NCBI RefSeq assembly: GCF_001280015.1
Contig: NZ_LGDV01000002.1
Location: forward strand, 1-64,000
DNA length: 64,000 nucleotides
Source: Streptomyces sp. MMG1121
GTDB lineage: Bacteria; Actinomycetota; Actinomycetes; Streptomycetales; Streptomycetaceae
Reading direction: 5' to 3'
A program made the position numbers and the translations under genes. This document shows positions 52,213 through 59,591 of the stretch, piece by piece (within the stretch, counting starts at the first letter, position 1; each line of letters opens with the position of its first letter). Below the pieces are notes generated by a model. It was not told where the DNA came from, did no database searches, and saw only the letters and a program-made list of their open reading frames with translations.

Positions 52213-52881
52213 TCAGAGACCGTCGACGAACGTGACCGTCTCGTGCAGCGGCGCCCGGCCCGTGCGGGCGTCGCCCGCCGTGACGTCTTCGAATCCGATC
52301 GACATGCCGCAGAAGAGGATGAGTCCGTCCGGCGGTGACAGGACCTCCGCGACGGTCTTGTGGTACTTCGCCCAGGCCATCTGCGTGCAGCTGTGCAGCC
52401 CTTCGGCGCGCAGCAGCAGCATGACGGTCTGCAGATACATGCCGGCATCGGCCCATTGGGGCGAACCCATGTCCTTGTCGATGTAGCAGAACAGGGCAGC
52501 GGGTGCGCCGAAGCAGTCCCAGTTCGCGGCGGCGGCCCGCTGGCGGGCCTCCAGGTCCTCACGTGCGATGCCGAGTGCGCCGTAGCGCTGCTCGCCGAAG
52601 GCGGATCGGCGCTCGCGGTACGGAGACTTCAGTGCGGGCGGGTACATCTCGTACTCCGGTGCGTCCCAGGGGTCGCCCGCGGCCACGCGCTCGCCGGCCC
52701 GCTTCTTGACTTCGGCCAGTGGCGCGTCGGTCAGCACGTAGGTGTGCCACGGCTGGAGGTTCGATCCGGACGGCGCCCAGGCCGCGGCGGAGAGCACGCG
52801 CTCCAGCGTCTTCCTCGGGACAGGCCGGTCGGTGAATCGACGCACCGCTCGTCGGCTCGTGACCGCCTCGTAGACGTCCAT
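52213..52881 (-). CDS. Nitroreductase-family FMN oxidoreductase
   Basis: A 222-residue FMN-dependent reductase. VTSRRAVRRFTDRPVPRKTL at the start, APSGSNLQPWHTYVLT (FMN and substrate site) and GLHSCTQMAWAKYH are typical of the NfsB/NfnB-like family that reduces nitroaromatics and quinones with NAD(P)H. GGAG lies 9 nt upstream of ATG 52881. It is divergent from the azoreductase, with a MarR-type operator between them. Confidence 0.92.
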   Translation of the reverse strand: MDVYEAVTSRRAVRRFTDRPVPRKTLERVLSAAAWAPSGSNLQPWHTYVLTDAPLAEVKKRAGERVAAGDPWDAPEYEMYPPALKSPYRERRSAFGEQRYGALGIAREDLEARQRAAAANWDCFGAPAALFCYIDKDMGSPQWADAGMYLQTVMLLLRAEGLHSCTQMAWAKYHKTVAEVLSPPDGLILFCGMSIGFEDVTAGDARTGRAPLHETVTFVDGL

Positions 52882-52930
52882 GATCACCCGTCTCCCTCTG
52901 CTCGTCGGGTTCATCTCCGTTACGCTCACA

Positions 52931-52954
52931 ACGGTATCACTTAATACCGTATCG
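52931..52954. promoter_or_regulatory. Operator in the nitroreductase/azoreductase divergent promoter
   Basis: ACGGTAT (52931-52937) and ATACCGT (52944-52950) form an inverted repeat with a 6-nt centre. The right arm extends to ATACCGTATCG (52944-52954), identical on the opposite strand to the marR upstream site at 54563-54573. Confidence 0.7.
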
Positions 52955-53028
52955 TCTGCAACTATCATCGAGCGCGAATCCCCTGCCCCTGGTTCCCCGC
53001 CTCGGGCGTCGTTCTTTGGAGAAAGCCC

Positions 53029-53679
53029 ATGGCCACGCTGCTGCACATCGACTCGTCCGTGTTCTACGGCGAGGCGTCCTCGTCCCGTTCGGTCACGGCC
53101 GCCTTCCGCAAGACCTGGGAAGAGCAGCACCCGGAGGGCACGGTGATCCACCGTGACCTGGCCGCCGACCCTGTCCCGCACATCACCGCCGACGCCTGGT
53201 CCGCCGGTTACGCCGCCCCCGCCGAGCGCACCCCGGGGCAGTCCGCCGCGTTCGCCGCACGCGAGCGGCTCATCGAGGAACTGGAACGGGCGGACGCCGT
53301 TCTGATCGGCGCTCCCATGTACAACTTCTCGATCCCGTCGACCCTCAAGGCGTGGCTGGACAACGTGCTCCTGCTCGGCCGTACCGCGGGCGGGACGCCC
53401 TCGGCGCAGGGCACCCCCGCGATCGTCGTCGCCAGCCGCGGCGGCTCCTACGCGCAGGGCACCCCGCGCGAGGGCTACGAGTTCGTACAGAACTATCTGG
53501 AGGCGGTCCTCCAGGGAACTCTCGGCCTGGACCTCGACTTCATCGTCCCGGAACTCACCATGGCCCCCCGCAACCCGGCCATGTCGGAACTGGTCCCCCT
53601 CTACGAGGCGTCCCGCGACCGTGCCTTCGAGGACGCGACCGCCAAGGCGAAGGAAATCGCGGAGCGACTCGCCGCGTAA
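53029..53679 (+). CDS. azoR: FMN-dependent NADH-azoreductase
   Basis: A 216-residue flavodoxin-like reductase of the AzoR family (quinone and azo reduction with NADH). LLHIDSSVFYGEASSSRSVT binds FMN phosphate. APMYNFSIPSTLKAWLDNV is the family signature. VASRGGSYAQGTPREG lies near the flavin ring. GGAGAAAG precedes the ATG. Divergent from the nitroreductase and sharing its operator. Confidence 0.93.
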   Translation: MATLLHIDSSVFYGEASSSRSVTAAFRKTWEEQHPEGTVIHRDLAADPVPHITADAWSAGYAAPAERTPGQSAAFAARERLIEELERADAVLIGAPMYNFSIPSTLKAWLDNVLLLGRTAGGTPSAQGTPAIVVASRGGSYAQGTPREGYEFVQNYLEAVLQGTLGLDLDFIVPELTMAPRNPAMSELVPLYEASRDRAFEDATAKAKEIAERLAA

Positions 53680-53732
53680 CCCCCGCGGTCTGCGGATGCC
53701 GCGTGACGCCCGGCCCGGGACGCCACACGGCA

Positions 53733-53760
53733 CCCTCGGGGCCCGCACCCCCTCCGAGGG
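53733..53760 (+). terminator. Hairpin downstream of azoR
   Basis: CCCTCGG (53733-53739) pairs with CCGAGGG (53754-53760), loop 14 nt. It lies 54 nt after the stop. No T tract. Confidence 0.5.
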
Positions 53761-54057
53761 GGCTCTGCACCTGGACGATCGGGCACCCCGGCGCTGAGGG
53801 GCGGCCGGGCGTTCCGCCCTGTCGGCGGGACGGGTGTGACGCCCGTCGATACGACGGTGAGTGATGCCGGGCGTGGGTGAAGAGCACGCACGCCGCCGGC
53901 CGGACACGCGGCTCGCCGGCCGCGCGGACGACTCGCCCCGTCAGCGGGCCGGCGCGTGGCGACGACAGCCGCAGCCGGCTCTCAAGGCCGGAGGTTCACC
54001 GCGGAAATCGCACGGGACGAAGCGCGCCGATGCGGCGGGCGGCCGGTGCGGGCGGGC
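53761..54057. other. Gene-free stretch between azoR and marR
   Basis: About 300 nt between the convergent azoR and marR genes. GC-rich with short self-complementary pieces (CCGGCC runs) but no supported gene, RNA or operator. Confidence 0.5.
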
Positions 54058-54543
54058 TTACGCCTCGCCGTCCGCGGGATGGGCGAGCAGGGTCAGCAGG
54101 GCCGTCAGCTGCTCGATGTCGCCGGGTCCCAGTTCGGTGACCAGCCGCTCGGCCAGCGGCCCCGCAGCCGCATGGGCCGCGTCGAAGAGTTCGAGTCCCT
54201 GAGGCGTGATCTCCACGGCTCGCACCCGCCGGTCCCCCGGAACGGCCTTGCGCACGGCCAGGCCCTTCCGCTCCAGGTCGTCCACGACCCGCATGATTCC
54301 CGCCTTGTCCGACCCCGTCGCCGCCGCCAGGTCCCGCTGCACCGTGGGCCCGTGGTTGACCAACTCGATCAGCACGGCGAAATGCCGCAACTCCACGCCG
54401 AGCGGCCGAAGCGCCTCCCCCATCACAGCGGCCGCGCGCCAGTGCGCCCGGCGCAGCAGCAAGCCGAGAGCGAAGGGCGAGGCGTCCCCGGGGCGGTCGG
54501 TCGCCCGCGAGGCGGTGGATGGGTGAGGAGCGTCGGGGGCCAT
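54058..54543 (-). CDS. MarR-family transcriptional regulator
   Basis: A 161-residue MarR-type winged-helix repressor. LRPLGVELRHFAVLIELVNH, TVQRDLAAATGSDKAGIMRV (recognition helix) and the wing VPGDRRVRAVEITPQGLELF are clear. The only cysteine-type sensing residues of YodB-like members are absent; the protein has no Cys, so sensing is probably by ligand binding. Its promoter carries a site identical to that in the nitroreductase/azoreductase region, so it likely represses itself and those genes. Confidence 0.92.
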   Translation of the reverse strand: MAPDAPHPSTASRATDRPGDASPFALGLLLRRAHWRAAAVMGEALRPLGVELRHFAVLIELVNHGPTVQRDLAAATGSDKAGIMRVVDDLERKGLAVRKAVPGDRRVRAVEITPQGLELFDAAHAAAGPLAERLVTELGPGDIEQLTALLTLLAHPADGEA

Positions 54544-54562
54544 GAACCCAGACTACTTCATT

Positions 54563-54584
54563 CGATACGGTATCGTTTGAAACG
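54563..54584. promoter_or_regulatory. MarR autoregulatory operator
   Basis: CGATACGGTATCG (54563-54575, palindrome with a single central G) is followed by a second palindrome CGTTTGAAACG (54574-54584). They lie 20-41 nt upstream of the marR start. The first contains the 11-bp element shared with 52944-52954. Confidence 0.7.
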
Positions 54585-54810
54585 AAATCGCACCGCGTCC
54601 GCTGTGGCCCTGTCGCCGCACCCATGCGGTGCGAGTCGCCTTACCCATGCGGTGCGATCGGCTACGGGAAACGCCGCGGGCGGAGCCCGAAAGCCCCGAC
54701 CGAACCCCATGAAACCCGAGGTCAGGTCAGCACACGCCCCCGGCGCACTCCCCAACCGTGATCGGCTGTACCACGACACGGGACGCCATCGACAACAGTG
54801 ATGCCTGCCG

Positions 54811-54968
54811 CTACGCCAGCGACTTTCGCACCGCGTCGACCGGTGACATTGCACGCATATCGATGGGGCCCCGATGATGTTGTTCATCGCATAGCCAAGG
54901 GCGATCCCGTACTCCGGGTCGGCGAAGCCAAGTGAGCCCCCTCTACCGGTGTGGCCGAAGGCGTTCGG
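54811..54968 (-). pseudogene. C-terminal remnant of a beta-lactamase-family serine hydrolase
   Basis: Minus-strand NAFGHTGRGGSLGFADPEYG then GYAMNNIIG is the conserved KTG-box region (here HTGRGGS) of class C beta-lactamase/esterase proteins. After IIG the frame shifts; another frame gives SPVDAVRKSLA and stop, the natural family end. The N-terminal about 300 residues are lost and the left edge of the loss coincides with the transposase remnant. Confidence 0.75.
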
Positions 54969-55102
54969 TCGGCGACGTCCTTGCGACGCCGTCCCTCCCC
55001 GGTCCACAAAACGACGCGGGTCCGAAGCGCCACATCGACTGCCACATGCCGGTCCCCCGCCAACTTGCGCGATTCCGCTTCCTGTTCGGGAGAGAGATCC
55101 AT
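54965..55102 (-). pseudogene. N-terminal fragment of an IS630-type transposase
   Basis: MDLSPEQEAESRKLAGDRHV and LRTRVVLWTGEGRRRKDVAD form the first HTH of IS630/Tc1-type transposases. Homology stops after VADR exactly where the hydrolase remnant begins. The DDE domain is missing, so this is a relic of an insertion followed by deletion. No terminal inverted repeats could be matched. Confidence 0.7.
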
Positions 55103-55208
55103 GCCTGGCCCAACGAGTCAGAACACTCCAGGCGACACGAGCCGGATCACGGAACACCAGCCCGGTGTTGTACTGGGCGGCGGCGAGTGGCTGGCGGTGC
55201 CTCTGCGG

Positions 55209-55808
55209 TCAGTACTGGGTGTTGAGATCCGTGCCCTTGGGAGCCCGCCAGCAGCCGGAGACGATGTTGATCAGGATCTTCGGTTCCTTCTCGTGGCCGA
55301 CTGTCGGGCTCGATACCCAGAGTTCGGCGTTCACGGAGAAGGGCTCGGTCTTGGAGTCCGCCGTGAGTTCGAGGGTCTTGTCCCGGCTCTTGTTCGGGCC
55401 GTACTGGACGATCTTCCACCCCTTCCCGGGAAGGCCGTCCCGCAGCCGCTGGAAGCCTGCCTTCAACTCGTCCTCGGACACGTCGTAGACCGACCATGGG
55501 TGAACGGTTTGGTAGAGGTGCTCGGGGTCCTGGTCACAGGTGGAGATGCTCGGGCCCGGCTCGGTGACTTTAGCGGAGGGGATGTTGATCAAGTCGTAGA
55601 TCTGACTGGATACGGCCTTCGCCTTCTCACGAGCTTTGTCCACGTCGAGGACGGTGGGCTTCGAGCTGGTCGTCTCGTGCGTTGCCGCGGCGTCTGCTTT
55701 GTGATCCATAGTGTTCGAGCAACCTGTTCCGGTGAGGGAGAGGGCGGTGATAGTGACCGCGATGCCAAGCCGATTGCCCCGGGAGCGGTGACGGGAGGGG
55801 GGAATCAA
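55209..55808 (-). CDS. Lipoprotein at the end of the T7SS-like cassette
   Basis: A 199-residue predicted lipoprotein with lipobox ALSLTGTGCSN (Cys about 30). The mature part has two cysteines (STCDQDP and SGCWRAP) and mixed alpha/beta pattern; no family recognised. It overlaps the DUF1023 hydrolase gene by ATGA (55805-55808), so it is its translational partner, perhaps an immunity or anchoring protein (inference). Confidence 0.75.
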   Translation of the reverse strand: MIPPSRHRSRGNRLGIAVTITALSLTGTGCSNTMDHKADAAATHETTSSKPTVLDVDKAREKAKAVSSQIYDLINIPSAKVTEPGPSISTCDQDPEHLYQTVHPWSVYDVSEDELKAGFQRLRDGLPGKGWKIVQYGPNKSRDKTLELTADSKTEPFSVNAELWVSSPTVGHEKEPKILINIVSGCWRAPKGTDLNTQY

Positions 55809-57601
55809 TTGTCCTCCTGGACCTTGTCATAGCGGCCGACGACTACCGCTGCCTGGTTCTTGAGGCTGTCCGATCTTTCGTCCCAGTAACCGCTGTGACC
55901 GCTGGTGTCGACGTGCATCCTGTGGGCACCGAATGCCTCGTCTGACGGGACTGTCTGGACGTAACCGGCATCGTAGGGCAGCCCGTGGAAGGTCTGGACG
56001 CCCCACTTGTAGCCACCGAGGTGGGCGACTTTGCCGCCCAGTGGGACCGCGTCGTCGCCTGCGGCCTCGGACCACACGTGGTTCTTGCCGACGTCCAGAT
56101 CACTCGCGTCGCCGACCAGCATGCCGGGGCTGCCCGCCACGACGATGTCATCCGCAGCAAAGTGCCCGGGGGCCTTGGACGCGGCGCCGACGGTGGTGGA
56201 TCCGTAGCTGTGGCCGATGACAGTGGTGTGGCTGGCGTCCGGGCCGCCCTGGACCGTCTGCAGACCGTCCAGGAAATTGTTGAGCTTGGGTGCGCCCTCG
56301 TAGGCCCAGTGCTTCTCCATGGCCTCGGGGACGATGCTCTGCGGGGCGTCGTATCCGATCCACGTGATCGTTGAGGTTGACTGGCTCACTGACATGCCGT
56401 GGGCTTCCTTCCACACCCGCGTCATGCGCCCGATGTCCCCTCCGGCCCCCTCAAGCTTCGACTTCGTCCCCGGCACATACACAGCCGTGTTGTCCGCCGT
56501 GTCCGGGTTGCCGTTCGCCAGGATGACGTGTCCGTTGCCCTTGAGGTCGAAGCCCAGCAGGTAGGCCGACGGCAAGCCGTCGATGCCAGTCTGGTCGAAG
56601 CGGGACTCGATGGCGTCCATGCCCGTGAGCTGGTTTTTGAACCGCGTGCCGCCCTTGGCGTTCCATATGTTCCACTCCGGGTTGCTGCAGGTCCTCCCAG
56701 CCTCGTTGAGGATCGTCTTGGGTGGCTCCGGACCCAGCGCGTCAAGCTCGCTCTTGACCTGGACACGCGACTCGTCCAGCACGATCCGGTTGGACGAGTC
56801 ACGGACCACGCTTGGTAGTCCGTCGAGCGCACCGATCTCTGCCGGATACACCGTCTGATACTCCTCGCGCTCCTCCTGCGTGAGGCCGTCCCACCACTTC
56901 TTGTTGTCAGCCGGGGACTTGCCTTGCGGAATGCTGTCCTTGCTGAGGTAGGTTCCCACCGTCTTCTGGACATCGCCCATGTCGTGGGCCTCGTCCAGGA
57001 GCATGTCGTCGGTGACGGCCAAGCCGTCCGGGGCCTTCAGCTCGCGCAGGATCTTCGCGTACCGGTTGTCGATCTCGATGGCGCTGTTCGCCGCCTGCGA
57101 GATGCGCTCGGCGATGTCCTCGGCCTTGCCCTTGTTGGGGTCGCCATTAGCCTCGCCCGCGCCGGGCAGGTACGGGACCGGGGCGCCCGGCTTGGCGGTT
57201 CCGGTGCCGGAGGGGGTGCCGGGGGCCATGGGAAGCTCGGTGCTCCTCGGGTACTCGACCGAGCCGTCCTCGTTGACCGTGAACTTGAGATCGGCCGCGT
57301 CGTCGAGGGCCTGCTTCAGCTTCTTCTGGGCACCCGACAGTTCCGAGGCGAGAGCGTTCAGGGTCGTACGGACGAGACCACATTCGCTATGGATGTACTG
57401 GTAGTTCTGGCCCAGCCGGGTCAGATCCCGCTCAGCCGAGGTCTGCGCCTCGCCTTTCTGCGTAGCACGGAGCGGGCTGGCCATCTCCTGATCGGTCCGG
57501 ATGCGTGCGGCGTCGGCCCGGTTGCTGACCATGCTCCAGCCGTCGGCCGCGTTCTCGTACTCGGTTAACTTCGCGTCACGCAGCTGCTGCCATGTGGGCA
57601 T
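55805..57601 (-). CDS. DUF1023 alpha/beta-hydrolase with N-terminal helical domain (T7SS-type substrate)
   Basis: A 598-residue protein. The N-terminal about 250 residues are helical (WQQLRDAKLTEYENAADGWS) and resemble the WXG100/LXG-like modules of type VII substrates. The C-terminal part is a DUF1023 alpha/beta-hydrolase with the nucleophile elbow VIGHSYGSTT (Ser about 464), an Asp in GDDAVPLG and a late His near VDTSGHSGYW. The substrate may be lipid or peptidoglycan. Residue 12 is encoded by TTA, so translation depends on the bldA leucyl-tRNA. It is coupled to the lipoprotein gene and follows the small helical gene at 57609-58049 after 7 nt. Confidence 0.88.
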   Translation of the reverse strand: MPTWQQLRDAKLTEYENAADGWSMVSNRADAARIRTDQEMASPLRATQKGEAQTSAERDLTRLGQNYQYIHSECGLVRTTLNALASELSGAQKKLKQALDDAADLKFTVNEDGSVEYPRSTELPMAPGTPSGTGTAKPGAPVPYLPGAGEANGDPNKGKAEDIAERISQAANSAIEIDNRYAKILRELKAPDGLAVTDDMLLDEAHDMGDVQKTVGTYLSKDSIPQGKSPADNKKWWDGLTQEEREEYQTVYPAEIGALDGLPSVVRDSSNRIVLDESRVQVKSELDALGPEPPKTILNEAGRTCSNPEWNIWNAKGGTRFKNQLTGMDAIESRFDQTGIDGLPSAYLLGFDLKGNGHVILANGNPDTADNTAVYVPGTKSKLEGAGGDIGRMTRVWKEAHGMSVSQSTSTITWIGYDAPQSIVPEAMEKHWAYEGAPKLNNFLDGLQTVQGGPDASHTTVIGHSYGSTTVGAASKAPGHFAADDIVVAGSPGMLVGDASDLDVGKNHVWSEAAGDDAVPLGGKVAHLGGYKWGVQTFHGLPYDAGYVQTVPSDEAFGAHRMHVDTSGHSGYWDERSDSLKNQAAVVVGRYDKVQEDN

Positions 57602-57608
57602 GCTTGCC

Positions 57609-58049
57609 TCACCGCGCCCAATCGGGCTTGTTGCCGCCCACGTTCACGCCGTTGACCTTGCCTGCGACGGCGGGATCGATCTCGCCGAAGACTCGGCCGG
57701 CCTTGGCGAGCGCGCCGTGCAACCGGTCACACTCGTTGCGCACCGAGGTCAGCCGCTTCTCCCAAGTGGGCAGGATCTCGTTCAGCGCGGCGGTGCTCGT
57801 GAAGCCGTCGGTCCCACCCTTGACACCCTCGTGGGCCGTCTTGAGTTCCGTCAGCCCCGCGTTCGTGACCGTCCGCAGATCCTGAGCCACGCCGGAAGCC
57901 TTGGTCCACGGACCCTTCGACGCCTTCAGGTCAGGAGCCGACCCGCCGGGGGTACAGCTCGATCCCCCGCCTCCCGGATCAGCCAGATGGTCGATCTGCA
58001 TCCGCTGGGCCGCACCTGCCTTGAGCTGCTCCCACTCGTCCCACGCCAT
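57609..58049 (-). CDS. Helical WXG100-like partner protein
   Basis: A 146-residue protein, mostly helical. A long helix from LKASKGPWTKASGVAQDLRT to DGFTSTAALNEILPTWEKRL is typical of WXG100/ESAT-6-like or DUF6317-type partners that accompany DUF1023 hydrolases. A WxG motif is not strict. GGGAGGGG precedes ATG 58049, and a -35-like TTGACA lies at 58097-58092. Likely chaperone or co-substrate of the hydrolase (inference). Confidence 0.72.
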   Translation of the reverse strand: MAWDEWEQLKAGAAQRMQIDHLADPGGGGSSCTPGGSAPDLKASKGPWTKASGVAQDLRTVTNAGLTELKTAHEGVKGGTDGFTSTAALNEILPTWEKRLTSVRNECDRLHGALAKAGRVFGEIDPAVAGKVNGVNVGGNKPDWAR

Positions 58050-58091
58050 GCGTGGCCCCTCCCCGTATCTCGTTGCACGTCGCCGAGTTGT

Positions 58092-58097
58092 TGTCAA
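58092..58097 (-). promoter_or_regulatory. Candidate -35 element before the 57609-58049 gene
   Basis: A perfect TTGACA on the minus strand 43-48 nt upstream of the start. The -10 region is poor (AACGAG at 17 nt). With the hairpin at 58180 it suggests a separate transcript for the hydrolase module. Confidence 0.35.
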
Positions 58098-58179
58098 CGT
58101 GCGACCGCGATGCTGCGGTGGTCGAGGAGCACAGTAGTAACGCTGCGTCGAGTGCCCCATCCGTATCAGCCACCAGCCC

Positions 58180-58201
58180 GTCTGAGTAGGCGTACTCAGA
58201 C
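58180..58201 (-). terminator. Hairpin at the mycosin stop codon
   Basis: GTCTGAGTA (58180-58188) and TACTCAGAC (58193-58201) form a perfect 9-bp stem with a 4-nt loop, covering the stop codon of the mycosin gene. It may terminate or attenuate transcription into the hydrolase module. Confidence 0.65.
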
Positions 58202-59563
58202 AGCGCCAGGTCCTCGATCGGACGGGGGGCGGTTGTCCGGTGGGACCGGTGGCCCGTACGACGAGGGCGTAAACCCACGGGCGGGGTAGTGCCCTTGGCC
58301 CGGGGTGGGCGCGGTCGTTGGGAACGGCGCTGCGGTTGTCCGACGCTTCCGGATGACGACGGCAACCGCGATCCCTAGTCCGAGAAGTACGACAGCGCCG
58401 ACGCCCAGCACTATCCAGGAGGTGCTGCTGTCCTGGGACGCTGACGCCACCGCAGGCGAGTTGCCACCCTTTGCCCAAGCATCCGAGCCTTCAGATCCCG
58501 ATACCTTCGGCGAAGCCGACTGAGACGCCGCTGTCTTGGAATCGGGGAGTGGGTAGATGTTCGCCGGGCCGGGATCGCCGGGGTTCTGCAGGGCGATTCT
58601 CGGACGGACGATGCCGTATCCGATGGCGTCGTTGCGCTTGGCGCCGCTGGTGGGGGCGCCGATGGTGTTGAGCATTACGCGGAGGACCTGGTTGTTGGTC
58701 CAGTCCGGGTACTTGGACCAGATCAGGGCAGCGCTGGCCGAAGCGAGGGCGGTGGCATCGCTTGTTCCATGGGTCTCGCACAGTCCGGTCTTGCTTCCAC
58801 AAGCGTGGACCATGTCCTCGCCGGGTGCGGCCATGTCCACCTGTGACCCGGTCTCGGATTCAGTAGTCCTGTGGAGATCCTTACCCACGGCCGCGACACC
58901 GACCACGCCCGGCGTGGCAGCCGGGTACATCACCTCGTTGGCCCCGCCTCCGTCGTTTCCGACGCCGGCGAAGATCAAAGATCCCTTGTCGAGAGCGTAT
59001 GTGACCGCTGTGGTCAGCTGCGGTGAGCCTTCCGGTGCGGCCTGGGAGATGTTGATGACCTTCGCATGCTCATCGGCGGCGTATCGGATCGCTTGTGCGA
59101 CAGCCTCGTTGAAGCGTCTGTCTCCTTCTGCCTCATTGGCTGCCGTGTCTCCCTTCGGCAAGCGGATCGGGAGAATCTTGACACCGGGGGCGAGACCGAA
59201 GGCGCCGTTTCCCCCGCCGTACGCGCCGGTTCCGGCGATCAGGCCGGCCATGCCAGTGCCGTGTCCCTCGTAGTCGGTGTGCTCGTCACCTGGCTGGTCT
59301 GGGGCGAGATCCTTGCCTTTGAGTACCTGGCCCTTCAGGTCGGGATTGGTGGGATCGACGCCGGTGTCGATCACTGCGACCGTAACGCCCTTGCCGGTGC
59401 TGGTCTGCCACATCTGCTCGGCCTTCATAGCGTCGAGGAACCACTGCTCCCTGCGCGTCGACTCCGCTTGCACCGGTGCTGCGGCGGCGCCCACCAACAG
59501 CAGACCCACGGCAGCCGATACCGCAGCCCAACGGTGCCGGTGACGCATTCCGTTGGCGAGCAT
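58196..59563 (-). CDS. mycP: Type VII secretion-associated serine protease (mycosin)
   Basis: A 455-residue subtilisin-family (S8) protease of the mycosin type, membrane-bound and facing outside. A signal peptide (about 1-33) is followed by the catalytic domain: Asp66 in AVIDTGVD, His101 in EGHGTGMAGL and Ser268 in HGTSDATALAS. A Pro/Ser-rich linker leads to a C-terminal transmembrane helix (about 380-405, IVLGVGAVVLLGLGIAV) and a basic Pro-rich cytoplasmic tail. In mycobacteria, MycP is needed for ESX function and cleaves a secreted substrate. ATG at 59563 has GAGAGG at proper distance. No ecc genes are nearby. Confidence 0.92.
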   Translation of the reverse strand: MLANGMRHRHRWAAVSAAVGLLLVGAAAAPVQAESTRREQWFLDAMKAEQMWQTSTGKGVTVAVIDTGVDPTNPDLKGQVLKGKDLAPDQPGDEHTDYEGHGTGMAGLIAGTGAYGGGNGAFGLAPGVKILPIRLPKGDTAANEAEGDRRFNEAVAQAIRYAADEHAKVINISQAAPEGSPQLTTAVTYALDKGSLIFAGVGNDGGGANEVMYPAATPGVVGVAAVGKDLHRTTESETGSQVDMAAPGEDMVHACGSKTGLCETHGTSDATALASASAALIWSKYPDWTNNQVLRVMLNTIGAPTSGAKRNDAIGYGIVRPRIALQNPGDPGPANIYPLPDSKTAASQSASPKVSGSEGSDAWAKGGNSPAVASASQDSSTSWIVLGVGAVVLLGLGIAVAVVIRKRRTTAAPFPTTAPTPGQGHYPARGFTPSSYGPPVPPDNRPPSDRGPGAV

Positions 59564-59591
59564 GTATGTCCCTCTCACTGTTGCTGACCTG

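Noticed and set aside
54206..54526. Plus-strand frame over the marR gene
   Set aside because: Antisense shadow of the well-supported MarR protein.
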